Positions 40,101 through 52,699 are shown, numbered from the stretch's first letter. The stretch: DNA of 64,000 nt from Siphonodentalium dalli (GCA_032622095.1 CP136061.1:60223301-60287300), one strand, 5' to 3'. A program made the numbers and translations. The notes: generated by a model from the sequence alone, not told the origin.

Positions 40101-43100
40101 AAGCAGTTTCATAATTATCGGTAAGTCACACGTTTAATATCAGCGCGTGCGATGACGTCACGCAGTTCTTTAAATGACTTGCGATCGCTGCAGTTTATGA
40201 TCGTTGTTTTCGGTGAAACTTCGCGTTTATTTGATCATGTGATAAAAGGTATCTCACACTCGTCCTATTTTATACGTAATTTATCAACCTCGTCCACTAA
40301 ATTCTATTTGAGCCTCAGTAAACCTCGGCTCAAATCAAATTTAGTGAACTCGGTTGATAAATTCCGTATAAAATAGAAACTCATGTGAGATCCTCTATGT
40401 ATTCATCGGAATTCTGGAATCAGAAAGCTTTGTCCGGAAAAGGTATATTGCGGTAACTTAAAGATACGGGCGGCGTTGGCGTTGGGTATGCTGTTAAAAT
40501 ATTCAGCTCCGTCAAAAACCGCCATAAACAGAAATAATAGTAAAATATAGACAGACCTTGTTCTTATACCAATCAGAAATATAGCATATAAACAGTATGT
40601 TATTGTGAAATGTTTTCCATTTGTTATGTAAACAAAAGCAAAACAAGTTACAGAACCTGGCTTTTGTTTAGATCCGGATATGGTAAACATAAAGAGCGTT
40701 ATTTGTTACTGTTTTCCTGATATGGAAAAAATAAAGAGCGCTTATATCATTTGTGTGTGATTAACCAATAGAATTGCGCTGTGTTATGTAAACAGAATCA
40801 AAACTTCTGTAACACAAGCAGGTTCTTGTTTACGTGCACATCGTACGTCTTGGCGACAATATGCTATTTACGCGCTGATTATGTTTGGCGTATGAACAAA
40901 ACTATATATATTTTAATATTCCTTCTGTTGATGGCGATTTGAACAAATATGAATATTTCTGCAACGAACGCCGCCCGTGCCTTTAACAAGAAACTATTTA
41001 AAACAGCTTCCGCACTGCTTTCTCTTCGTTTTAATCATCACAGTTATGTAGTGAACGAACGTTTCATAGCGACGACAGCTTCTAGATTTTCTTCACATGT
41101 TCTACAGTTCCATATTGTACGCGCCCGCTGACTAAAAAAAATTAAAACATAACACGTATTTTCAACGCTACATATCGACGAATTTGTTCGAAAATCTTCC
41201 GCGTATGTACGATTTCAGATACCTCTTACCAAACCATGTATACATAATTAAATTATATATACATATATAATCTTTTGGAAATTCAAATAATAATATACCT
41301 TGTTTGATCAGAGCCTGTGGCTTTAATGTGCCATTTTCCATATTCAGGAGAGTTGGCATTGGTAAACTTATAGCACCAGCGATGTGTCCTGCAAAATGTA
41401 AGTATATGTATATATATATGTTTTACACTCGGCATGCACTCACTCGGTGGAACTTGTATAGGAAGAATATTAGGAGGGGGTAACTCCTGAAGTAGCATTC
41501 ACACAGGAACGATTTCCGAACTTATCCAAGATGTTACGTGCGTGCATGGGGTTGTAAGGCGCTCCGTGTAGTCGCCACCTCCCCTCATCATCCCTGCATA
41601 TATATGCCTGATATATGCATCATTATACTATACATGTATATATATTACATAGAAAAGGGTAAAACAATTCGAATCCGCCCGATTTACTATCACTCCGAAG
41701 ACTTGTACCGAATTCAGTCGATTTATCCAAGCAATGATATCGATGTTTACACGGATGGATCGGCGAAGAATTCCTTTTTAGATGGACCCAAGGAACTCGC
41801 AGTGAGTATAAATGTGCAAAAAATATCTGTAAAAGTCTGTACAAACATCACCACCAAGAACTTGGAGAAATTGATCAACTTTGTTCTTATATATTAATTA
41901 CTGATAGCTCTCACGTTGAAACCATTGCTTCGTAAACAACAATGTTGAAGTGATTTGTAAACAAATGCATCGCTTATCGCGCAGTATAAGTTCAAATATT
42001 TTAGTCTAAATATGATTTTCCGAATAGTTCTCAATGCTTCGTTCTTTTCCAATGTTTACAGTAAAATTCTGATTTAACTTTTGTATTTTATTGGACTTTG
42101 ATCGCTAATGAAACTGTAACAGTAATGTTTATACATAACAATGGTTTCGATATGCGATATTTAAATCAACAAATCGCCAAAAATCTCGTTTCGAAGCGAA
42201 GAGATCAGTTGGTAATTATGGGTACAAGTAATTCAGAATGAGTTTTTTCATATATTCTGCTTTCATTCGCGATTTTATATAGATAGATATCTTTATTTTC
42301 CTCCATTAACGAAGAGCTCACAAAGACCTAAATTTAACATAGTATACAGTTGAAAAAGGAACATAATTATGCAACCCGAAATTAGTGGATTGCTGACATT
42401 ATTGAGTAGAAATATCTTGAGGACCACTCGCGCGTTTTGCATAATCCAGGCAATAATTTGCAAGAGATTTTCAACAACAAATTTCTCTGGATATATCCGG
42501 TGGGAAAGCTTGAATTTCACATATCCTCATCTTCATTGTATATATAATCTGAACAACTATTAAAAGTAGACAAGTTGAGAGGTTTAATTTATTCCCTCTT
42601 TTTTTCTTGAATCAAGAAAAATTAAGTCTCACCTCATGATCTTATGTATGGAAGCATGGAACCGCCACTTTAAAAAAGATATTTCGGTGAATATAGAAAA
42701 ATACTATGGATATAAGTATGAACTGCACTTTTGAAAAAGTTCTATCTTACAGAAATTCTGGGTACCGGAAACAGCAACATTTTCAATATTTTTCTTGCCA
42801 TAAAAGTATAGTAAATGCGGGTTCGTGAAGTTGGATCGAAGTTCGAAATTCGGTGGAGATTCGCGTGAAGTTAGATTGAAGTTCAAGTAAATGCCGTTAT
42901 AATTTCCAAAGAGATGATGATTCTTAAACATTGTGTCACAATAATCGCTTGAACCAAATTTCAAAACAGATTTTGAGAAAATCCATTTGAAATATCAGGA
43001 GACTTTGGCAAAACGTTAGTATATGACCCTGAATGATTTTATGGTGATAAGTCATACCTGGTTCGATGAAGGCTCCTGCTGGCCGAGTATCACAGATCTG

Positions 43101-46100
43101 TATTTTGTCCGGTTTTAAAGCCACCATCTCGTCGAATGTTTTCATCAAATTCTTATTAACTTTAGCTGTAAAATTTCCCGTCGGCTGAAGAACAAAATTG
43201 ATGTTGAACTATTCGTCTGAACCATTCAATGTGTGTGTTAGTTCACAATCGAAAAAGCAGATCGAGGCATGTTTCAAGAGTCATACGCGGTATTATAATC
43301 TTTGAAGTTTGTCATAATTAACATTGAGATGTATTTGAAGTGACCAATATTTAGACCTGTGTATCAATCTCAGGAACTCAAAAGATTTTAAGCCATGGAT
43401 TTCCATTTATAGTAAACATGACGTCCTTTCTTAAAGGTACTCAATCCGATTCGATGGTCCCCATATCATCAGATTCCAACAACAACACCAGTAACTTTTG
43501 AAATGCCGCTTCAGTTATCAGAATTGAGTAATTGCCCCAAAATAATGCTAACCACAGTCAAGTATAGTATCAAATTGGCCAACACCTGTCATTTATCAAC
43601 ATTTTGTTAAACGAAATTTTGCTGGTTTGTCAAATATCTGATACAAATAACCCACTTGATTTTAGAGTTATCCATCTTCATACGCAATTCTCGTCAACTG
43701 TTTACTGGGCCAATAAAATTATTGGTGGTGAAAAATAATAGATTTCAAAAATCGATATCTAATCACTCTGAGCTTTGATGGGTGGGTTTCCTCGATTCGA
43801 ATAAAATATTGTTTACCCCCGAAGCCAAGGAAATAGTAATCTGCGAACGTTAATTCGTATTATGCATCTTTAACTATATCTACTGTTGAATTTCGAACGG
43901 GGATAATTCATACCTCGGAATTAGGTGACATGTTTTCGAACAGAAAAAATATTTCTGAAAACTAAATTTAAACTAAATTAAATCAAACTGTAAATGAACA
44001 TCTACCATTGACATCTAGCACACTCACTGGTGAATTACATCAAATGTGGATTCCAATAGGGTCCGAGTTTTCCAACTAGCAGTTTAAGCTTTCCAACTGT
44101 TCGAAATGTTCAACCTAGTATTGCATTTCAGTCGGAAACATTTTGGTCGCGAATCGGGGGGGGGGTGGGTGGTTGGCCAAGAGGACCCAAAATCAATCAT
44201 TTCCGAGCACGAATGAAGGGGTTGGTGGGATGTACACGTATGAAGGGGTTGGTGGGAGGAACACGTCTGAAGGGGTTGGTGGTTGCATGGTCAAGAGAAC
44301 CCAAAAGCAACCATTTCCGCAGCTCAAAAACTAATTCCTCCATTCTTTTCAAGTATGTTTGGCCTTAAAACTTATAAGAGATACTATATATTGTATTGCA
44401 GGGTGTATTCTATCTTAGTGCCGCTATAGAAATTCTGAAGGAATCTAATGACAACCAGCAGAGAGCTGATGCATAAGAGCATCATGGACTCTTGTTCGTT
44501 AGCTCGGGGTATCTCCAGCAAGATAAACAGGTGAGTGACTAAACAATAATCTGAGCTGTAAATTTATAAGGGAATACGAAGTGGCCCGTATCTGGTTATA
44601 AGCAACTAAATAATTGAAAGTATGCCCCTTGGCATTTGTGTTGGGGAAACTCGAGTCAGCATAAAAAAATACCGGCAGGTGAATGGTGTATACTATCTGC
44701 GGTTGTTTAATGTGAAAGAAAACAGAAATTCATGGGCTATGTTAATTCCTCGGCCATTTGTGTGGGATTGTTCGTCAAGCGTCCACGTTGGTCGCCAAAT
44801 TTTGGGGTGGGGGTATTATTTCTACACTGAATTTTTTTGCACAAAAGGGGGTAGTTGTGGAAATGCCAATGTATTTCCAGGAATACTTATTTTAAGGCAC
44901 CATTTCTTTTTGGACAACTTATGTCCGACGTGGAGTTCTAAACGCCAAATAATTCAAGTTTGGCTCAGTACCGTAATGAATCGTGGGCATGGGTTAACCC
45001 TAACACCGTCGCCTATGGGAAATACTAATTAGTTTATTGTAACCATCTGATCATGGTCAACGTTGTCTGTAGAGTTATCTTTCGTTGAACAAAACATAAT
45101 ACCGAATGCACTGTTACAGGTTTAACAACCTTTGCATGGTTTTTCAGTTGTACCCACCGCAACGCATTCGTTCACTTAAATAACAAAACTCCAATCAAAA
45201 TTACATGTGCAGGTGAAGGTCATATCGAAAACTATATACATGCATGTCAACCAGGAATTGTATAACTATATAGTTACCTTAGTGCTGGGAACAGTGCTCG
45301 TCGTCTTATAACCGAGTGAGATCCATTTTGCAAGGCCTCCATCAAGGACAGAAATATGTGTGTGTCCGAACAACTGAAATGTCGACGGGATCATTTAAAT
45401 CTAGATGTAATTGTTATGTAACTATCTTTGGTATGACGTGTGCTTATTGTTTTGATATATCTTAAATGTGTCACAGTAAGGTGTTTAGTGACCAAATTAC
45501 GCAAGATGGCTTCCAAAATGGATGTTGATTTTTTTCACATACAATGTAAATCCGGAACATAATTCTCTGCTGTTCCGAAAGGTAGCTAATTGTGACTCAC
45601 TTGGCAATTAGACATGTTAGTTAATCGACTGGCAACTGAATATTATATTCTGGTTCTACCAGTACCTTATGAGTCATGAAAAATTAATTTTAAAGTGCCG
45701 AAAACGTCTTTTGGGATTCTGGTCATATTTTTGAAAGGAAATGAGCAGAACTAAACAGAACTGAGTGGGACCATATTATGTGGCTACTATAGCATCAAAA
45801 TTGATAAACTATTGTCAGAAAAATCGTTTAACATGTCCTCCATTGTGCATAAACGCCACCAAGAAGGAGAACATTTTATTTTAAATCGGCCTCGGGACAT
45901 GTGAGCATTAACTACCTATTTACATTCAGGTGCTCGTGGGTTGTTATAGAAAACTGCCCTGGCCTATGTTCTCGTGGAAAAACATGGACACACCGTTATT
46001 GTTCATAATTTAATTACATTATGCATGCGTAAGTTCACACACTGTACTTTTTCAGATATATCTTCAAAATAATAAATATTATATCGTCGGTGTCACTTTA

Positions 46101-49100
46101 AGAAAAATATCGAGTCAGGTGTCAATGTAACGCTATCGATGGGGACACTTAGTATATACCGTTCGACTGAAACTGCGTTTTGAAAAGATACATAGTGTTT
46201 AAATATTAAATTTGACAGAAATACTTCCCCTACCCCCCCCCCCCCCCCAATGATGATTTTATCGCAAAAAATCAGAGTAGTTTATTGAAATTCGATATAA
46301 AATGAAAAAGCCTCAACGCCCGAGTGGCAATCAAGCAGAAAGATGTGTGCAATACATTAGTCTATTGTCGCCAACAATCCGCATATGGGAGGGTGGACAC
46401 ATGGTAGCTCGTGGTCTAATTGTTCTAATCATAAAATTGTTGAATATGAAGAGTACGAAACGTTCAAATAGTGATTTCAGAATACAGCGACTTATCTAAT
46501 AATGATGACCTGTGCGTCGTTTGCATGGCGACGTTATTCCCAAGCTGGCCGCCTGTTATACATGTAGCTAGAATATATTTAATTAAATATATTTAATTAT
46601 TAATGATATGTTATATTTGAGTGTTCAAACATGCAGAAAAGGCGGTAATCTATATTTACAAAAAAGAATACCAATGTTCAATGGCATTTTATATCGAGCA
46701 TTATATTATTGCTGAAACATGTGCTACAATTTGGTTCAATATACACTCGACAAAATAGATGTCCCCTGTATCACGATGTGTATATGTCAATGAGCATTGG
46801 CAGCGTAATTAAGTCAACAACAAAAAAAATCCCCAATTAAGTCAACAGCATTAGAATAATTTGTAACATAAGATCATTTTACGAGGATTCTCTGTTTTCA
46901 TACACCCACCCCCTCCCCCGGCCCAGTGCCAACCTTTTATAAACATGCGACTGCGTCAAGGAAATTCGAACTCGGTCTTCCTTATTTTGTCAGTGCATGA
47001 TGACCTAAAAATTTCTTAAAGTCGGTAAATCATCATAATGAGTGTCCTATTGTGTGTTGTGAGTATACAGGTTATATAATTGTGATGACCGTTTACTCGG
47101 CTACGACTCGAGGGTATAGGTCTCGTCTACGACCACCACAATTGTATAACTATATGCATACTTATGTATAAACTATATACATACTTATGTATATTAGAAA
47201 CGAAAAGTGTTGGCATGAATGTAAGATATAAATTCCGGTCAGTTAGGCGAGGCAAAAACATGTTTGCTGGAAATATAGGGGAAAATAAAGCCCATCACGC
47301 AGGAAAATACAAAAATCTTGACATTATTTTTCAAAAATAAAAACTGCTTATTTTGAGTTTCTACTCTAGTTCCATGCCCCCCCGCACTCTTGAAATCTTG
47401 AAACCATTTATTATTACCTGGAATGTCCACCAGGCCCGACCAGACAAGAAGAAGCCTTTAGCATCCGTACTGCTGTATACAATTACTTTGGTGTCACTAT
47501 TGATGCCAACAGCCCGGGCATTCGATTCAAATTGTTCAGCACTCGGGATGTTTCGTGGTAGAAGTTCTGTGTGAGGTCCTATTAGAACATCGAAATATAT
47601 AGCCCCTGGAATGTTCTGGCTGAAAAGGAATATGGAACCATAGAATGAAAAGAATCAATTAAGTAGTCCCGTTGCCTCAGTTGGTAAGATGCTTGGCATT
47701 CGTGTGTCTAGGCAAGTTTGTCGGTTGCTTTCTGACATAGAGTGGTTTCTACGTGCAGTGAACTTAATTTCGTGCTTGAACGATTAAGTGACATTGTATA
47801 AGACACACAATATTGCGTAATATATTGTGATCATGTTTTCGGGATCGGCACCAAGTCAGTTTGAAATAATTTTAGAGAACATAACTTTTGTATAGTGCAT
47901 CCGAATGTGTAAATATATATTATGATGATATGACATTGTGTTATCGCTTGTGATAAAATGTGTACACTCACCAAGATGGCAGCCAAAACGGCGACAATGC
48001 AGAATTTGTTTTTATGAAATAACTATTTTCGGCAATATTTCCTCGCACATGTTTTCTTTTCATTGGTCATTTCTTGTACTATTTTTGGCTTCAAAATATA
48101 TAATTACACGGCCAATTACCTTTGAGTTCATTTAACCTCTGAGTACATTTAACCTGTGACCTTTCACTGTACACGGCTGATGACATTTTGAGTTCATTTA
48201 ACCTGAGTACGTTTAACCTATAACCTTTCACTCTACCTCGCCTTGATAGTTATAGTCAGCCACTGTCATATTGATATCGATTCCCGCCCATGTGGGAGGC
48301 TGGGGCCATTACTTCTCGACTTTTCGATATTTTCTATATGTGTATGAATGAGGTATGACAGGCGAGTGGTAAGATTATTTACTTGTGTATAAATGTCAAT
48401 TCATTGTGAACATTATCCAGCAAAATAAATTATTTTGATAACAAAATGGTGCCCAGGCCAGGGTAATTATTGTTCTTTATTCGCACAAACAAATTACGCA
48501 AACAAAAAAACTCATCCGATCAATCCCCGCCACTTCAGAGCACTGAATTTTAGGCTGAGAGTGCTTATTTTTGGAAATAGAAAAATCAAGAAAAATAGCT
48601 GCCTCTGGTTCACCAATACTAACATACCAACCAAAACTTACAGTTCGTTACCCCTGTGATGACGGGAGCTGCGCTGTTGCAGTATTAAAGACCATGTGCC
48701 AGTGAATTCTCTTATATAAGTGATGGGAGACTCGCATATATAAGACAATACATTGGCTTACAAGATACAGGTAAATATTGTTAGGCCAAGGCATTTTGTT
48801 ATATACGCCAGACTCCCCATCGGAGATTCGCATATTCAAGAGAATGCATTGGCGCAGGGTTTTCGCAAAAATTCTGGAAGAAGTAACATTCAAAAAGTCC
48901 AGACCATGTGCTTCAAGATAAATCAAAACAAGTGTATAAAATATTCATCCCAAGTTCAAGTTGCATATAGGAGATTTATAAATAACCCCAAATCGGCGAG
49001 TTTTTAAAACATGTATTTTTATTTTATTTCGGGAAAGCAGCGGATGATTTTTCGGCGGACTATTTCGTGTTAATATATCTGACTTTCTGGCTAATTATAT

Positions 49101-49380
49101 CAGATCCGGCCCTTTCTAGAATTCATTCTAGGTCACATTTTAGTTTTCACAGAATTATGCAGCATAAGATTATGTACGTGATGGCAGTGGTCCAACAAGC
49201 ATAGCGAGATAGGGAATGAAACCTACCTTGCAGTTTTCGATGTACCACCTACCTCTCGTATTTCTTCCGTGCGTCTTCTCCGCTAAACCAAGACACGTCC
49301 AACAGGACAAACTGTTTATTCTCCCCAGAATCGATGGCATTTTTCAGCCATTCACAGGAAACAAGCTGTGTTTGTGCCAT
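37084..49380 (-). CDS. TST-like: two-domain rhodanese: thiosulfate / 3-mercaptopyruvate sulfurtransferase, copy B
   Basis: The spliced CDS joins 49380-49253, 47619-47418, 45373-45278, 43184-43058, 41388-41299, 38449-38325 and 37137-37084, giving 273 residues. The domain order is as in copy A: LVSCEWL, NIPGAIYFDV, RAWWTF and SVLDGGLAKW in the N-terminal domain; QICDTRPAGAF, GHIAGAISLP and the loop CNSGMTSS with the predicted nucleophile Cys231 in the C-terminal domain; GGFTEW at the end. It differs from copy A at about 35 positions, clustered at the N terminus (MAQTQ against MTHSH), in exon 4 and around the active-site loop, and lacks one Ser in the linker. All splice sites and phases agree with copy A and there is no inactivating change, so both copies look functional. 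Whether the loop differences alter substrate use is unknown. Confidence 0.93.
37138..38324 (-). other. copy B intron 6
   Basis: 1.19 kb, against 3.0 kb in copy A, which has the extra 1.7 kb TIR element. It contains a foldback at 37822-37932. Confidence 0.8.
37822..37932. repeat. foldback repeat
   Basis: GCTGCTACACACAGGTCCCT on the left pairs with AGGGACCTGTGCTGCTACAC on the right, with TACCTATATATAGGTA at the centre. A partial third copy of the motif (TTTTGTGCCAGGGACCTGTG) is at 37668-37687. Confidence 0.75.
38325..38449 (-). CDS. TST-like: copy B coding exon 6, catalytic cysteine
   Basis: 125 bases with EFDKAKIDLTKPLICY, the loop CNSGMTSS and STVFMAATMLGC. The donor is ATG|GTAAGC. Seven substitutions against copy A, including two inside or next to the active-site loop (T to S, A to S). 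Confidence 0.93.
38582..39078 (-). mobile_element. Helitron-like element, unit 1
   Basis: Minus strand: begins TCTCTTATATATTTTGAAGA (39078), ends with the hairpin AGCCCG-GACAACGT-CGGGCT, 6 nt, then CTAG (38585-38582) followed by T. A 5' TC, a 3' hairpin before CTRR, an A/T target and no target duplication are Helitron hallmarks. The interior holds three units of about 119 bp (ACCAAATTTCAAGTCGATAG, GTCTGCGCATGCGCGAAG). No Rep/helicase, so non-autonomous. CTGTCTGTTTGTTTGTCTG lies near the 5' end. Confidence 0.75.
39079..39475 (-). mobile_element. Helitron-like element, unit 2
   Basis: Minus strand: begins TCTCATATATATTTTGAAGA at 39475 (preceded by A) and ends with the same hairpin and CTAG at 39082-39079, directly abutting the TC of unit 1 with no base between. 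It has two internal repeats of about 125 bp instead of three. Confidence 0.75.
39818..39928. repeat. perfect inverted repeat, 43-bp arms
   Basis: TAGTAGAAACAGCCAATCAC, CGCTCAGTGTTAGAATCGAGGTC-type arm at 39818-39860 and its exact reverse complement at 39886-39928; 25-nt loop. Each arm includes CCAATCA. TTTTAATATTCATTGTGACC and TTTTAATATTCATTATGACC occur before the left arm and in the loop, so the loop sequence is also duplicated. Confidence 0.9.
40247..40394. repeat. foldback repeat
   Basis: GGTATCTCACACTCGTCCTA, TTTTATACG and ATTTGAGCC on the left pair with GGCTCAAAT, CGTATAAAATAG and CATGTGAGATCC on the right; the stem is about 60 bp with scattered mismatches. Confidence 0.75.
41299..41388 (-). 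CDS. TST-like: copy B coding exon 5
   Basis: 90 bases encoding GHIAGAISLPMPTLL then LNMENGTLKPQALIKQ. The acceptor is TTTTGCAG and the donor CAAG|GTATAT. Confidence 0.93.
41389..43057 (-). other. copy B intron 4
   Basis: 1.67 kb, against 6.6 kb in copy A. It contains the RNase H remnant below. 42190-42350 is similar to 13825-13950 of copy A. No other element recognised. Confidence 0.75.
41695..41940 (+). pseudogene. RNase H-like domain remnant of a retroelement
   Basis: The frame ending at 41897 contains DIDVYTDGSAKNSF, a clear RNase HI first-Asp motif (VYTDGS). In the next frame, 41843-41935, KHHHQELGEIDQLC and ILITDSSHVETIAS follow at the right spacing for the Glu helix and the second Asp (ITDS). 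A frameshift separates them, and the rest of any reverse transcriptase is absent, so it is a short dead fragment. Confidence 0.55.
43058..43184 (-). CDS. TST-like: copy B coding exon 4
   Basis: 127 bases encoding PTGNFTAKVNKNLMKTF and IQICDTRPAGAFIEP. The acceptor is CTTCAG and the donor CCAG|GTATGA. Confidence 0.93.
43435..43869. mobile_element. TTAA-flanked MITE, member 4
   Basis: Left end AGGTACTCAATCCG after TTAA (43431-43434); right end GTATTATGCATCT before TTAA (43870-43873). Internal similarity to member 3 is high (GAAATGCCGCTTCAGTTATC). Confidence 0.78.
44150..44330 (+). repeat. short G-rich minisatellite
   Basis: A run of G at 44156-44165, then three units of GAAGGGGTTGGTGG (44215, 44242, 44269) framed by two GGCCAAGAGGACCCAAAA-like stretches. 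Confidence 0.75.
45278..45373 (-). CDS. TST-like: copy B coding exon 3
   Basis: 96 bases, phase 0, with LFGHTHISVLDGGLAKW and the linker ending VPSTK (one AGC codon fewer than copy A). The donor is AAG|GTAACT, the uninterrupted form of the site that carries a transposon in copy A. Confidence 0.93.
45374..47417 (-). other. copy B intron 2
   Basis: 2.04 kb. It contains a CAAGATGGC-type dispersed repeat (45490-45880), poly-C at 46231-46249, and AT-rich sequence. No coding domain. Confidence 0.75.
45490..45880 (+). repeat. CAAGATGGC dispersed repeat
   Basis: GCAAGATGGCTTCCAAAATG, ATTCTCTGCTGTTCCGAAA, TTTTGGGATTCTGGTC and GAGTGGGACCATATTAT recur at 52255-52580 in the same order and inverted at 53745-54000. 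Confidence 0.7.
47418..47619 (-). CDS. TST-like: copy B coding exon 2
   Basis: 202 bases with NIPGAIYFDVLIGPHT, GINSDTKVIVYSS and GRAWWTFQ. The acceptor is CCTTTTCAG and the donor CAG|GTAATA. Eight residue differences from copy A, none in the structural motifs. Confidence 0.92.
47620..49252 (-). other. copy B intron 1
   Basis: 1.63 kb. Similar to 22939-23708 at both ends (tRNA-like segment at 47660-47745, CACCAAGATGGCAGCC at 47969, TTTTTCGGCGGACTATTT at 49046). The middle has TTTAACCT-GAGTTCATTTAACC repeats (48120-48240) and AATGCATTGGC hairpin arms (48688-48860). Confidence 0.8.
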
Positions 49381-49404
49381 TGTCGATGCCCAGTGTTAGA
49401 TCCC
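49253..49404 (-). CDS. TST-like: copy B coding exon 1 (start codon)
   Basis: The ATG is at 49380-49378; 128 coding bases starting MAQTQLVSCEWLKNAI. The donor is GAGAG|GTAGGT. The acceptor TTTTTAG lies at 49405-49411, leaving 24 bases of 5' UTR in this exon, exactly as in copy A. Confidence 0.9.
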
Positions 49405-51429
49405 CTAAAAACATAAAAAATATGACCAACCCAATTAAATTATCGACCATTTAATTTAAACTGCATGTTGTGCAAATATCACCCGCTCTATATATCATTC
49501 ACTATAAACACTTCAAAATGTGAGTTCCCCTGACATATTACACTTTATCCCATCAATCCTGAGGTCAATTGTCGGGAAATATTATATTCAGCATTATTTA
49601 GAATTATTAAAAGAATTTGGCAAAAAATATTTTCATTTGGGCAAAATAATTGGCAAAAGTAAATTGACAAGGACAGACGAAGTGAGCTAATGCTGACTAT
49701 TCATAAATAATGTTTTTTAAGCTGACCACAATATCTCTTAAAACTGTGACCTAATTCCTGTTGATTGCTCCCTCATTGGGTGGACCACACTGTATTCTTC
49801 ATTATAATATATGGGGGTATGATGCTATATTACGCATTTAAAAATCTAACTCAACATTATGATACAAATGAAGTATCCTCTCGTATAGCGGAAACAATAA
49901 TCTGTTTGGTGATTGGAGATTTGTATGAAATTATGAATTATTCTTAGCAGTTATTCGTACCGAAAGGGGCAAAAAATATAATAATATTATCAACCTCTCA
50001 AATGTATTAAAATCCATTGTTTTTGTTGTCTCTTAATAATTGCTCAGATACTACATACAATGAAGATGGTGGTATGTGAAATTCAATATTTTTTTGCCCG
50101 ATAGATCCAGAGAAATTTATTGTTGAAAATCTCTTGCTACTTTTGGCTGGATTTATGCAAAACGTGCATCTCTCCCTTAAATACCCATGTGAAGAACGTC
50201 TTAGATTCGGATGTAACCCCGTGTCACGACAAGGTTTGAATGCACAATGTCATCATAGAAAATGAGTAGACACTGCATGTATTCAATACTGGCATTATAC
50301 TGCCAAGAGACTGTCAATTCCCCTTGAATAAGATTAGGAATGTCACATCGCTGAGTGCCATTATCTCCTGGAAGGCCCACTTAAATCGCATCGCCAGATC
50401 ACATTATAATTATACAACATATTCCATATTATATACTAATTGAAAGAAGATGCTCCAAAACATTGTATTGTCGACATATCCGGTCGAATAAACTGCGAAC
50501 ATGCTGTTTTTGTCAAGGTACCGACGTGTGTTCTGCATGTGCTTAATTTCGATCTGGCCAGTTTATTATTCTCAATAGAAGGGCAATAAGTCTATCTCTT
50601 AGTTGTGAATTATGATGCATTATGTGGTAAATAACGGGGAAAGTCTTGGGGTGAACTGAGAATCTCTCTCAAAATATATCACTTGATGGACTCTCCTAGG
50701 CCACAGCTGTTCCGTATTCTGGTGGAATACATATTTTTTTGTGGTTCCTCTCCCAAATTGTATATAATATGGAATAAGTTGCGTATAATGTGATCTGGGC
50801 ATTCGAAAATTAAGTGGATATTTAAAGTTTCACCTCATGCTGATTATCATATCTGACGATGTTCTAGAAAATACTTACTTTTCAAGGTGTAATTTAGAAA
50901 CACCTCTCACAGACTGAACACATTGAACAATGGAGCGACGCCGTGTTTAAGGCACATGTACTTCATGCACCGCCATATATACGAATCGTTTGTCATAATT
51001 ATGTATATATATAGAGATAGAGGAGAATATGCGATGTTTGCTTTCCGGATATATAGCCGTATACCTGTGATTGTGTAATTATTGTTGAGACAATGAAGGT
51101 CGAGTCACCGTCATATAATATTAAATGCCACAAGTTCAAATGGGACATATTTAAACGATACAAGAAAATATTTAGATATTAGAATGATATAAGTTCAAAT
51201 GAACCCAATTACGTGATTTTTTTAGCTGTTTTTCATTAATGTATAAATATATACCTTCGGCGATGTTATTCGACCAATGTTCTATTTCGCTAAAGCTAAA
51301 TTTATCAATTGAAATTTGCCGTACTGTCTGTTTCTGTTTTAGAAGATTGTATCAGCCCGGACAAAAGTGCCATATTTTGTACTTTTGTAAGTGTGCTTCA
51401 ATTCTAGTCCGGGACATCGACCTTTTGAG

Positions 51430-52600
51430 CTTTATTTCTGGTCACTAGACAAGATGGCGTCCAACATGGACGCAGTTTTTCAGACGGGTCACTACGTCAG
51501 TTTGATCAAATTACAATGAGAAAATGTTGGCATATGTATACAATTGCATACAATTTAATTTTGTGAAGCTAAGATATGATGCCACATCTTTAGGCCAAAA
51601 TTGGAGCTCTCTGTCCAAGATGAAATATCACGTTTGTTGTACTAATATCTTTAAGATCAGTTTATGTTGTTCCGATCTGGTTGAGAATGGTGACTATATT
51701 TTGTATTGTTCATGTTATTTAATCACTGGAACATTGAAATATACCAATCATGGGATCGCAGCCTCTTCCGATCCCTCAAACATTTGATTTTACAGAATGC
51801 GGAATAAACTTTTACCAAAAATCACCATTGGGATTTTAGTCATATTTCAACATAAATACACAGAACTGTGCAATGCAAGTGATGCATACCATTATTTTGG
51901 CTCACAATGGCTGCCTAAATGGCGGCCAAAATATGGAAAATGGGAGATATTGCCCCAGTGTGCCATACAATCGCGTATATAAGTTGTGGTTGATGAACAC
52001 ACTTGGCTATTATGTCTTATATACATTGAATACTAACAGTTTTGATGCACCTTGGTTAATTGTTACTATTTTAACCACTGACATTACCAGAAATATTGGA
52101 TTTTTTTTTATCACAAACATGACATGAAAATAGGCAAAAATATATTTTTGAGGTTTGGATCGTTGTTTGAAGTAAACTGAAACTATCGTTGTTATCAAAT
52201 GTGTTTATTGTTTTGATATGTCTTCAAAGGTCACACTGATGTATTTTTTAGACAAAATTAACCAAGATGGCTTGCCAAATGGTAACCAAATATGGTTTTT
52301 AAAAAGTTGATTTTTCGCATATGTTCGGAACATTATTCTCTGCTGTTCCGAAAAGATAGCAGATTGTGATTCTCTTTGTTATTAACCAAGTTACTTAATC
52401 AACTGACAATTAAATGATCTATTGTGGTTGTCCCAGTATCTTATGAGGCATGTCAAATTCACTTAAATGTGGATTAAGTGTGGAATTTTGCCCAAAATAA
52501 CGTCTTTTTGGGGGATTCTGGTCCTATTTTTTTACGGAAATGCCAGAACTTCGAAACGAAACTGAGAGGGACCATATTATAAGACTAAACTCGCACATTA
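51430..52600 (+). repeat. cluster of CAAGATGGC dispersed repeats
   Basis: Three related segments: CAAGATGGCGTCCAACATGG (51449), AAATGGCGGCCAAAATATGG (51917) and CCAAGATGGCTTGCC (52262). They share TGGTTAATTGTTACTATT and GATTCTGGTC blocks with 17730-17990 and 45490-45880. Confidence 0.65.
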
Positions 52601-52699
52601 GCATAAACATTGGACAACTTAGTACATGATGTATGTCAAAGGGCAGCCATGGGGTGACTTGTGGTCATAGTCATATATGAGGTGAATATGATACAGGGA

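Larger units (their letters stand above)
38450..41298 (-). other. copy B intron 5
   Basis: 2.85 kb, against 0.49 kb in copy A. It contains the Helitron-like pair, a perfect 43-bp-arm hairpin and a second foldback, plus two AATAAAGAGCG motifs at about 40690-40740. No coding domain recognised. Confidence 0.75.
43185..45277 (-). other. copy B intron 3
   Basis: 2.09 kb. It carries TTAA MITE member 4 and a short G-rich minisatellite. A 136-codon plus-strand frame at 44622-45032 has no recognisable motif. No Harbinger-like element here. Confidence 0.75.

Noticed and set aside
44622-45032. 136-codon plus-strand frame in copy B intron 3
   Set aside because: No recognisable motif, antisense within an intron of the rhodanese gene, and no counterpart in copy A.
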